From: Paraspadella gotoi
Lineage: Eukaryota; Chaetognatha
Direction: 5' to 3'
Assembly (NCBI GenBank): GCA_051294375.1
Contig: CM119265.1
Coordinates: 12,389,866 to 12,453,865 of the forward strand
DNA: 64,000 bases
Part shown: positions 37,717 through 47,800 of the stretch, piece after piece
Numbering within the stretch: the first letter of the stretch is position 1
How the letters are laid out: every line of letters begins with the position of its first letter
Translations under genes and position numbers: made by a program
The notes under the pieces: model-generated
Seen by the model: only the letters and a program-made list of their open reading frames with translations
What the model was told of the DNA's origin: nothing
Databases searched by the model: none

Positions 37717-38490
37717 TTAATGGTAACATCATTAAACAAATCCATTATTGGTATTCATTATTCATTGGGTTAAAATATTTTTTTGCAACAATGTTCCTAT
37801 CTATGAGTAGTAATTCACTAATTTGAATTTTTACACTGCGGCGCAAAAAAAAGCTACTTTTTTACATAAATAAACCGTATTGGATGGCTGATTTCTATTA
37901 AAATATAGAAACATAAAATAAAGCTTATTGAAAGATGAAGCAATTGGTCAAGTTCAAATAAAATCGAGCAAAGCGTTTGAAAGTTATAGGACGTCAAAAT
38001 TGATTGGTACAAAACAATGGAAATAAAAATAATATGAAATTAGCTGAACAAATTCATTTGAGCATATATGTAAGGATAGGTGTCAACTTTTTAAAATTTT
38101 GATATTTTATTGCCGAAAATTATCAAAAACTATTAAAATCATCGTATGCGGCGACAACAACAAGATGATGATGATGATGATAATGATTTTTTATGGTTTT
38201 TATCAATTTTGACCCACTTATCATCAAAATATTGAAAAAAGAATTATACTGTATTTTGACAACTTTTTATCAGCTATTTGAATCTTTTGAAGCTTTTCAA
38301 AATGTAAAATTACCAAAAAAATCTAACATTTTATCCATAAATAAATATTTAAAAAATAATTACTAATGCTTCGAGCCAATTTAGCAAATTTTGGTCCATT
38401 GAAAGTTTTCTCAAAAATGTATGAAGTTTCATTTGGAAAGGTTCCCAAATCAAACTTCTGACCCACCCCATTGACATAGTTTGGCCCTAC
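37717..38490 (+). repeat. Repeat family B, copy 1
   Basis: About 770 bp between the two membrane-protein paralogues. It matches, on the other strand, most of 52260-52850 (for example TTCATTTGGAAAGGTTCCCA and CCCACCCCATTGAC). A more diverged third copy lies at 43290-43735. It contains an ATG/GAT-rich tract (GATGATGATGATGATAATG) near 38165. No protein frame and no clear terminal repeats. Extra sequence near 37850-38080 is absent from the second copy. Confidence 0.75.
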
Positions 38491-38755
38491 TAATAGCCTA
38501 TATGTCCCAAATTATCAATTCAATTTTTTTGTTTTTTTTTCGTACGTAATAAATATAAGATCGTAATAGTTGGTAATTGATATAAATAATAAATTATTAA
38601 ATATATGTAGCGTAGCATTGACGATAAAAAAGAATTTTACACGAGGCGTCTAAATCAGTGGGATATCATCTACTGAGTGCGCCTCAAAATTATGATTTGT
38701 TTTTCGGATGATTGCCCGCCTTCTGTTGTATGACCAATCGCCAAAGCAATCAACC

Positions 38756-41559
38756 ATGGAAAAGCGAGAAAGAATCGGATTATCGTCCCTCGCCGACGAT
38801 CACCGTCCCGGAATTTCCGAAGACTATCCGCGTTCGGAAGTCGTCTTCACCCAACCGATCGCCGTCACACGCAGGAGGAACTTGGCCAAGAAGATCACCC
38901 ACTGGGTCCTCCACGAGTCTATGAATGTCGAAGCGAATTTCGGTTAGAGATGGTAATTTTTACGGCCCTATTATGGGTAGGGAAAATAAAGGTGAGCAGG
39001 GGTCATCGCGGGAATTGGAAGGTACGGAGAATCTTGCATTCATTTTTTGAAGACGACGACGAGGATGACGGGGAATTTCGTGATCGTTCGACGGCGCGAG
39101 ATAGAAATGTCAATGCGGCCAAGTCGCCCTCAACGTCGGAATTCAGTTGTCACGTGATTTCATCGCTTTTTTTTCCCTAATTTCTATGGTTCGTATATAT
39201 TTTATGATTAAATTTTCCCTTTCGCAGTGTGTCGATGATAAACCCTGCAATATCAAGGCAAAAGACGCTAGATTTGTGGTAAGACCTAGAGTTACGTTTG
39301 CTTTTCAACTTTGAAATTAAAAAAATATATATATTTTTAATGTCTTACGCAGTCATTGTAACTTAATGATTTTTATCGAGCCGACCGGCGAAGCCGGTTC
39401 TGGCTCGATATTGTTTCGGGTAAGCTTCTTTGTGACGTCGCCGGCGTCGTCATCGGCGTCACGCTTTTTTGTATAAAAACTACTACGATTTTATAGTTTT
39501 GGCTGGGACTTACCGTTTTTTTTAAATAAAAATTCTTATGAATTACGATAAAGTTTTATAAAAGTGTGCGATCATAGTAAGTTAAAAACTTAGATATGTC
39601 TTCTCATCTTGAAATAGCTTTGAAATTTTCATATTATATTTGGATTCAAGTATTTTTTGTTTGAATTTCTACTTCATTATGATTTACTGCAATATGCAAA
39701 TAAGATTATAGTACTCAATATAATATCCAAATTATTATAAAAATACTTTAATCTAATTTTTATATTGCAGTAAATAATATTGAAGATGAAATTCATAAAA
39801 AAATATTTGAATCAATAAAAAACATGTGAAATCAAAAAACTTTTTTAATAAAAAGCTATATCTTAATTTTAATACAAATAAAAATAAAATCTTTTACAAG
39901 CTATGATTGGAAAAAATTGTAACAATTTCTAATTGTAAACAATTGTAATATTTTTTTGCTTTTCTTTTATTTCTTTAAATTATATATATATATATTTTTT
40001 CCTATTTTGTATTTATTATCCTCAATTATTTCACGCTTTTTTCTTAATGCAAAAGCCCAAATTTACATCCGATATTTTTGTGATTTATTCTCTTTCTTTC
40101 TCTCTCTCTTTCTTTCTTTCTCTCTCTCTCTCTCTTTCACTCATACACGCATTTGTTTGTTTTATTTATGATGAATGATTTATTACGTCAATAAATGACT
40201 ATCATCGCATCAATCATTTGGTTATTATCACATCAATCATTTGGTTATCATCACATCAATCATTTGGTTATCATCGCATCAATCCTTTGGTTATCATCGC
40301 ATCAATATTTGGTTATCATTGAAGGTAGGCTCGATCCTATTCTTTTAAGATTTTTTAATTTCATGTTTATGAGTCATACTACCTTATAATTAGAAATAAT
40401 TTACAGATTATTAAGATTTCAACGGATAAAAAACTGGTTTTTATTTTTAAAGTCTTACGCAGTCATTGTAACTTTATAATTTTTTTAATTCCATGTTTAT
40501 GAGTCATACTACCTCATAATTAGAAGTAATTTACAGATCGTTAAGATTTCAACGGATAAAAAACTGGTTTTATATGCCGATCGAAATCGCTTTTGCCGGT
40601 GTAGTTCCTCTTTTAATTCTGAACGGCCGCTCCCACCTTGGGACTTTTGTTGGGGTAATAAACCCATTTACAACTCTCTACTCCCCCCCTTCCAACAGCG
40701 GGAACAGCAGCGTTACCACCGCGACCGCGAGACGGCGCTGACCTGCGCCGTCGTCGACGTTATCTTCGGTCTCTTCGGGTTCATCGTCGTCTTCGGCTGC
40801 ATCCCCTTCTGGTTCGGCATCGCCGCTATCCTCTGCGCCTGCAAGGAAGAGCCCAACATCCCGCGGGCGTTATACTGCGCCAAAGGTGAGCGCGGAAAAT
40901 CATTGATTCGTACATTTAGTCGTGAATTTATTTCTCGAGCCCGGGGTAATATAAATATTCCTTTGATTTTCCCCGGGGTGAGTTTGGCGTTACATTTTCG
41001 GTAAATGTAATTCCTCTGTAATTCCCTGAAATTAGCGTGCAGTCATAGGTAAGTAAATTCCCCAGGTAATTCCCCCAAATTAAAAACCGTTTTGTCTTAT
41101 TTTAATCGTCCCCTGTGTGGTTAAAAAAAACTACGTACGTATTTGATAATTGCTTTTTTTAAATTGTCCTTATAAAAGTTGCAAACATTCCCGGGGGCCT
41201 GACAGTTGGACAAAGTCAGGAACAAAATAGCTTATTTATTGAATGAATGGATGATTTTTATATAATTTCATAATAACTTACTAAAAAGTACTCTTTGATT
41301 AGCAAACATCCAATCTTGACTGACCACGTCGGGTTTCGCCCTCCATCCATACATCAAACTTTAAACTATAAGTTAAAATAGTATAGAATCACACTATGAT
41401 TGGAATCCATCCAGAATAATACGATGATAATTTTTTTCAGTTGGCATGGCGACGATCGCCCTGCCCGCCGTCTTGCTCGTCGCCATGCAAGTAGCCTTTC
41501 TGGTCTTTCTCTTCAAGGGACACGACTGGTTCGTAGCAAATAACAGCAACAAAGAATGA
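38756..41559 (+). CDS. Small two-helix membrane protein, paralogue B
   Basis: Exons 38756-38942, 39053-39153, 39228-39278, 40699-40885 and 41441-41559 join in phase to 214 residues. The ATG has a good context (CAACCATGG). An acidic stretch (DDDEDDGEF) and a basic segment precede two membrane helices: FGLFGFIVVFGCIPFWFGIA, and VGMATIALPAVLLVAMQVAF. The spacing of Cys residues around the first helix (TCAVVD ... CACKEEP) matches paralogue A at 36478-37674. The last intron falls at the same codon and phase in both, which supports tandem duplication. The 1.4-kb intron 39279-40698 holds hairpins and tandem repeats. The second and third exons are short and less certain. Function unknown. Confidence 0.7.
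39374..39410. other. Stable GC-rich hairpin in an intron
   Basis: TATCGAGCC pairs with GGCTCGATA, and inside it ACCGGC pairs with GCCGGT around a GAA loop. A weaker GC-rich inverted pair follows at 39431-39463 (GTGACGTCGCCG / CGGCGTCAC). Both sit in otherwise AT-rich intron sequence, next to a CTTACGCAGTCATTGTAAC word that recurs near 40453. It could be the end of a small mobile element or an RNA structure. Confidence 0.6.
40198..40320. repeat. 24-bp tandem repeat, about five units
   Basis: Unit approximately ATCACATCAATCATTTGGTT with two to four more bases, repeated about five times with small changes. It lies in the 1.4-kb intron of paralogue B. The open frame through it is only a product of the repeat period. 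Confidence 0.85.
40345..40580. repeat. Direct duplication of about 100 bp
   Basis: The segment from near 40355 (TTTCATGTTTATGAGTCATA) to 40440 recurs from near 40490 to 40572 with few differences. Both copies end in TCAACGGATAAAAAACTGGT. The word at 40453 that starts the second block also occurs at 39345, so the duplicated unit may once have been longer. Confidence 0.75.
41208..41275 (-). repeat. Repeat family A, partial copy
   Basis: Contains the complement of the family A core (CAAAGTCAGGAACAAAATAG, then TTATTTATTGAATGAATGGA). It sits in the last intron of paralogue B. Confidence 0.6.
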
Positions 41560-42109
41560 TGAGCCGAGGAGGGAACGCGCGTGCGCAGAGGAGCGAGAAC
41601 ACGACGACTTGTTCACCGACGGGCTCTCGAAATGGATAGAATTCCGCCTCGAGCTAAAAAACCTGATTTTTAGTTATTAAAGCAAAGACCTCGAATTTTA
41701 ATAAGGGAAAGCGCGGCCTAGAAAATAAAAGTCTTTTGTCTGTTCGTAGGACGTCGGATCTGGGAAATCCCTGATCTAGAGACGGGGAACTTAACTAAGT
41801 ATTTGATTCTCGAAAGAGAAAGATCAAGATTTCTCACTGAGCAGCTGTTGCTTGCGATTGACCAAGGGATCTGTTGACCGACAGACGGCGCGAGATCGTG
41901 AAACGTCCATTAGCGACTCTCGATCGAAAATGTGGAGGTCGGTACTTGACTCTCGACGACGACGAAGAATGAGAATATTTAAGAAAAAAAAACCGAGGGC
42001 AAATAAATCCTCCGTCGAATTGGCCTTCATAAAATTTCAAGATAAACAGAAAAACGTATGAGTTATGACTATTGTCTCAAGTAGATAGAACAAGGAACGG
42101 TTATTCCAA

Positions 42110-42305
42110 GGTGTTGAGCCGCATTACTTTTCTTTTTACTTATCATATCATTTATTCTTTATAGTTTATATTTGATTTTTAACAAATGAGAAACAAACTA
42201 TAGGCAAGTTATAAGCGTAAGTGGCGGACAGACATACCAACGGACCGACCGACTGAAAAGTGACTGAAAGAGTTGCTCCGCGAGTACTCGCGGCGCAACT
42301 AAAAA
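42110..42305 (+). repeat. Repeat family D, copy 1
   Basis: Ends with a GACAGACATACC-type tract followed by GAGTACTCGCGGCGCAACTA. The same order occurs at 53305-53490. It is flanked by two copies of GACTATTGTCTCAAGTAGAT (42067-42086 and 42311-42330), each preceded by AAAACGTATG. This may be an unusually long target duplication or an older local duplication. Confidence 0.65.
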
Positions 42306-43289
42306 CGTATGACTATTGTCTCAAGTAGATTGAAAAAATTATGACTATTTGACGAGGCCAATGATGACAACGACGACTTAGAATTTCAAGAAAATTATCA
42401 CATCAGGAACAATTTCGAATGATGTGAACAGTGTGAACTGGATGAAAGGACGACGACGATATCAAATATGACCGAGACTGATCTCGTCGAGTATCACCGA
42501 CCAAAATAATTCACGACTGCTCTGCGCAGGCCGAGACGAATTTGGCAGCTTGTGTGCGAGGAAGGGATGAGGGCGGGGTAGGTCGGGTAAGTCTTTACCC
42601 GGGAGGACGAAAGACGCGAAAAATCCTCGTCGGATATCGCTTAGCGGGATCGACATAAAATCGCCGTCAATCTCGGGGTTTTATTTGGGACAAAGAAGAG
42701 AAAGAGAAAAATGAAAAGAAAGAAGGAGAAAAAAAAAAACCGGGGGAACAACTCTGCCGGGGTTTTGAAGATTTTATTGAAAACTGGAAATTAAAGGATT
42801 TTTAGTTCCGTTGGAATTCCCATTTTTTCCCCGCCGGTTTGATGAGCAGGTTTCCACGAAAGATTAATTTTGTTCTTCTGACTAATAAGTAGGAAACTGG
42901 GAATTCTGAATAATTACGAAAAGTCGAACAATCTCATTATAAAGTCAAAGAAGTAATTTTAAGAGTCAATTAAAAGCTAGAATTCAACAAATAATAATTA
43001 TCATGTGAAACTATGCTATATGAAATTATGCATTATGATTAATATTGATTGATTATGGCTTAGGCCTTCTGCCAAGATTAGTCCATCAAACGTAATGACA
43101 TGATCACAGATGACATGATCAATAGGCCGGAACAGGTTGAAAACTAGAAGTTCACTTAAATAAATAATGGTTAAGTGACTGTTAGAGAATATGAAAATAA
43201 AAATAATTTTTACAAGTTAGCTTATTGATAAGCGCACGGAAGCATTTAAAGATTATTTTATTGTTATATATATAAAGTTTAAATTTTTT

Positions 43290-43735
43290 TTTAATTTTTA
43301 AATTTTTTTATAGATTCTGATAGAGCTTTCAAAGTTAGATAAAGGTTATTAATACAACTTTTTAAATTTTTTTGGGTTTTATTAATGAAAATTTTAAGAA
43401 ACTCTAAAATTCAGCCAATGTTGATGATGATGATAATTTTTTAAGGTTTTTTCTATTTTTAACCAATTTATTGTCAAAATTTGAAAAAAATTGTAGTACT
43501 AACTTCCATTTAATTTTTTAGGCTCTATAGGAATCCGTTCTCAAAAAATAAAATTTTTTAAAAATAAATTTTGTTATATATTAATAAATATTTAAAAGCT
43601 TCAGTGCAACAACCCAATGAACTAATTCAAAAAGTTGCATTGAAAATCGATTTAGTAGTAGAAGGAAAAAAAAGAATTTTTTTGAGAGAACGAGAAGTTA
43701 TAAAAAGTGTTCAATTTTGACCCGCCTGATCAATG
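43290..43735 (+). repeat. Repeat family B, diverged copy
   Basis: Shares the GATGATGATGATAATTTTTT tract and surrounding order with 37717-38490 and with the complement of 52260-52850, but is clearly older. No coding frame. Confidence 0.6.
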
Positions 43736-45488
43736 AATAAGATGATTGTTAAATCTATAAAGAAATCGGCGAGGCGAGAAAAGAGAAATCAATTGACAAG
43801 CAGCAAAAGTTTAATATCAGTATCCTCTCGTGTAGTAACGCTTCCTTACTCGAAACATATTTTAATTTTTCTTTATTATTGTTTTTTGTCAATTTTAAAC
43901 ATTGGGGCGAATTGCGTGATATATTTTGATTTTTTTTTTTTTTTTTTGGAGTCACGAGATAAATGGATGACAATAAATAACTTTCGATGAAATGGGGTTA
44001 AAGTGATAAGCGATAATTTTTGTTTTGTTTTTGTTTTATTTTGTTTTTTTTTTAAACTGGGCTGAGAACGACCACGGCATTCATGAGATTTCGAAATCGG
44101 TATTTTTTCTTCGACGGGTGGATGATGTTTGGACCAACGGAGATGAGGCGTTGTGTTATTCAGTTAATGGGGTTATGGCGAAAATAGTTATAGGGAGAAC
44201 TTTAGTCTAACGTGAAAAAAAAATCATGGAAGTAAAATGGGAATGTATGTTGACTGATGTACAATTTTAACGTTGCTACCTGCGAGAAATTAATTGTAAA
44301 GATGAACTGTCGAAAAGCAAGAGAATGAGTGAAATTTGAAACGCTCGAACATAAGGAGATTAGTCAACCATGACCAAAACATTTTTGGACTCGTGAAAAG
44401 AAAGATAATAAGAAAAAAGAAACAACTGAAAGAAAATTGGGAATGTACGCTCGATTTGTTTCTCTCGAATCTCCCAGATCTGACCGCTAAAACGATTCTC
44501 CAGATAAACTCTAAACCCTCTCGAAAAACGCCGAATCACCAACGAGCGGACGACCCGCTGGGCGTGCCTTGGCACTTGGCAGCCTTGACGAAACTTAACT
44601 TTCTTTTGTCATTTTAGGCAGCTCCGTTTCATCACGTGTTTTTCTTTATTAGTTAGATTTTCCTCTCAAATCTACGACTATGTATTTCCCTCAGCACTTT
44701 TCCTTACCCTTCTCAGTTCTCACCCTCCTTCATCGCACCTACCTTAAACAAAACTCTCACCCCCGCGACGTCATGAAAACGAAAAGAAAAAAAAGAAAAG
44801 AAAAGAAAACTCGGTCCGGCCTTCCGCTCGAATTCGTTATCGGGTTTCCCCGTCGGAGAAATTCTTCGCGGGTTCGTGCGAATCTGCAACGGATGTGAGG
44901 CCGATGACTGGGTGACTGGTGTGAGAAAATGAGGATGGACAGATGGATGAAGAAGAGGAGGAAGAGGAGGAGGAAGAAAACGAACCTCACATGTCGAAAG
45001 GGAGTTGGGGGTTTTAGTTCACGCGCGAACGGTTAAACCGAAAAACAAAAAAAATCGGTCTCGAGTTAAATTATTATTTTCTCGTCGTCAAGTTTTCGTT
45101 TCACAAAAACTGGGGGAAAAAGATAAGAAGATAAAAAGTCGAAAAAGAAAGCATAAATAACCAAATAAAAAAACCCTTAAAAAGATTTTTAAAAATATTC
45201 AACGGCCTAATTTTGACTCTATTTCGTTTGTTTTGTCTCACGGATCGGCCCGCCCTCCAAACTCCAAAGAAAAAAAAACAGTCAGCGCCATCGAGCGGGC
45301 GGGAGAGCGAGCGAGCGAGAGTGCGAAAGAGTTGACAGGGAGTCGAGCGTCTACTTTTTTTTTTGCTGCAGACGAAAACAAAAATAATAAACTAAAAAAA
45401 TAAACAAAACCGAGACGCTTGTCGCTAAAAAAACCATCGACAAACCGAGTCGCCACAACATTCCAACCAAGAAAACAAAAAAAATCCA

Positions 45489-45495
45489 TATAAAA
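45489..45495 (+). promoter_or_regulatory. TATA box of the PPSY membrane-protein gene
   Basis: TATAAAA lies 49 bp before the ATG at 45544. Transcription would start near 45520, giving a very short 5' untranslated region. Position and motif are typical; use is inferred. Confidence 0.6.
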
Positions 45496-45543
45496 CCGAC
45501 GCCAAATTTCAATTCTGTCTCGAAAGAACTTATTTTAAAGAAA

Positions 45544-46906
45544 ATGGATTTTTACTTCTCCCCGCCGCCGAACGTCATTCCTTCCTCGTCATCGTCGTCT
45601 TCCTCATCGTCGTCGTCAACGATGTCGTCATCGAACCTACTCGTCAGACTCGAAAGAAGCGCCAAATGGTCAACAAACTCCACCTCTTCCTCCTCCCCTC
45701 CCGAAAGAGGTCACACCATCTCCTCCACCATCACTCGCGTCCCTGTTTTCCATGGCAACGCGAAAGGCGCAAAGGGTCGCACGATAAATCTCGACAAGTA
45801 TTGCATGACAACGAGCTACGTCACGGCCGGCGCCATCACGGGTAATTTAATCGTACATGTCATTTATTTTAAGGCATTTTTACTTTCTAGCAACCGCTGT
45901 CATCGGTCATCAATCAACTCATAATTGTTATCTTTATTTTCCTTTCACCATCGCTTTTGCCCGTCCTCTCTAATCAGGCGCTGGCGTCTTCCTCGTATTC
46001 CTCTTCCTCTTCTTCGTCATGCTCCTTCTGCTGACACGGCGTTCCCACGGTTTTCGCGCCTGGCTGCGCCACTGGATCGATCTCAATACCCCGGCGCGGT
46101 TCCAGCTGCGCCACGTGGGGTTCGGCCCCGTCGAATTGGCGCGCCACAGGGCGATGACGCGCAGCGACGGCGACGAGGACGCCGCTTCCGTCTCGGAGCG
46201 CCGGCGACGTCGGATCAATGGGACGGCGCTTTCGCCGGACGAAGTTCTGCTGGACGAAGTCTTCGGCGCGGACATGCTGGAGACGCTGCGGCGCCTCGAA
46301 TCGGCCGCTGCGTCGTCATCTTCCTGCGTCCGAATCTCTTCAACGCGGCGATCGACGGCCGACGAAAACTTTCGTCGAACCTCGCTCACGCACCGCTGGA
46401 CGCCTCAAGCGGGGACGGCCTCACCGGCGTCACGAAGACCGTTGCTCGATCCCGTCGTTTACGAAGCCGCTAATCGATCGCCGTCAACGGCGTCGTCATC
46501 AACGTCCTCGATGAACGCTGGATCGCCATCGCTGCCGCCGCTGCCGCCGTCCTACAACGACGTGCTGCTGCAAGATCGATCTATTGACGACTGCGTTCGG
46601 GGTTCGCGCCGTGGCGGTGAGGAGACTGAACAGAACGACGGCGCGGAACAGGAAGCGATCGTCGTTGATCGAACGAGACGTGACGAGCCGCCGCCGTCTT
46701 ACGGACGCGCTATGGGACACAGGCTCATCGCTTCCGCCAACGCCGCCGTAGAAAACGGGGCAGCCGCCTTTTCTACTTTTAGCGAATGCGCGAGGGAGGC
46801 GTTCCCGCGGCGGGGACCCGGCGCTGCACGCGCAGTCAGAGCCGATGAAGAATCGCGTATCGGAAATGAAATCGGCGAATCGAATTCGGACAACGATGAA
46901 ATTTAG
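45544..46906 (+). CDS. Single-pass membrane protein with two PPSY motifs
   Basis: Exons 45544-45841 and 45978-46906 join in phase to 408 residues. The first 95 residues are Ser-rich with a run of Ser and no signal peptide. One membrane helix spans about 93-118 (GAGVFLVFLFLFFVMLLLL), followed at once by basic residues, so the 290-residue tail should be cytoplasmic. The tail has PPSY at 289-292 and 338-341; PPxY motifs bind WW domains of Nedd4-family ubiquitin ligases, so a role as a ligase adaptor or cargo is plausible. The architecture recalls Drosophila Commissureless and vertebrate PRRG4, but I see no sequence proof of homology. A TATA box sits 49 bp upstream. Coding DNA is far more GC-rich than its surroundings. 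Confidence 0.85.
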
Positions 46907-47020
46907 GAGCCAAACGATAGGGCAAATCGCCAATTGCCAAGCCAGTCGCCAATTGCGAATTTAAAATTGTTACTGCTTTATTAATAAAGCTAATTTTTTA
47001 GTTAATTTTAGTCAGAGCCC

Positions 47021-47740
47021 TTATATAAAATTTCGTATTGCTGCTGCATAATAAAAATCTTTAATATCCTTTGTCTTCCAATAAATGTATAAGAAAACTT
47101 AAAACAATCTCTTTTCAATATTTTAAAACGGCTCCAGTTAAAATAATGTAAGAACTTACTCGCTAGAATCGTACATTTCAAATCCTTGACTTTAAGCATG
47201 GAGGCCTCAGGGGCCATCGCGCCGGTGGCATTCTCAAGACGTTCCCCGTCGCCGTTTTCTTGGAAGAAACTGGAATTCGCTAAATGCTGAAGACTCTGAA
47301 TTTCGATCTCTTCTTCGCCTGAAAATTTGATTATAAGATTAATGCAAACCTGAGAGCAAAGTCAAGTCAAGGGTTTCTATCCCCAAAAAGTCGTTGGTTA
47401 ATAATTTACGACTTTCAGGTTGAAAGGTTGACTCTTTTTCTTTCATTCCCGGGGATTTCATTCCATAATTGGAAGCTGAAGAAAACCGATTTGTTTTATT
47501 TCGTTTTTGTTCTACTTTTCTAGCGTGAATAGAGAATGTAACATTTTCTTAATCTTACCTATTTTTGAAAGGTAGTCTGTGACAAGATTTTTCAGGAAAC
47601 CAACTTCATGAAAAATGTCTTGAACTTCACTTTCGACTATCCGAAAGATCGGCGAAAAGAATTCATTGACTCTGTGAAGTGTGAAATTACGTATTATTAG
47701 GGATAGGGTGGGATAGGATAAAAACTCAGTGAGATAAAAA

Positions 47741-47800
<60 letters not shown>

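Larger units (their letters stand above)
41560..45488. other. Gene-poor region with repeat fragments
   Basis: About 3.9 kb with no convincing gene. It holds repeat family D (42110-42305) flanked by a duplicated 28-bp word, a diverged copy of repeat family B (43290-43735), and stretches of moderate GC at 41560-42000 and 42400-42680 where only short unsupported frames occur. From 44700 on the sequence is rich in purine runs and leads into the promoter of the PPSY membrane-protein gene. Confidence 0.5.

Noticed and set aside
38992-39021. Possible extra 30-base exon in paralogue B
   Set aside because: It keeps phase but would leave a 31-base intron after it, too short to be believable. Joining 38942 to 39053 directly also keeps phase.
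40198-40320. CRISPR-like array
   Set aside because: Repeat units are directly joined with no spacers, and the context is eukaryotic intron sequence.
40195-40389. 64-codon frame in the paralogue B intron
   Set aside because: The period of the 24-bp tandem repeat keeps the frame open; the peptide is a simple repeat.
43733-44617. Several short open frames
   Set aside because: AT-rich sequence with Lys/Asn/Phe composition, overlapping on both strands, no splice chain and no family similarity.
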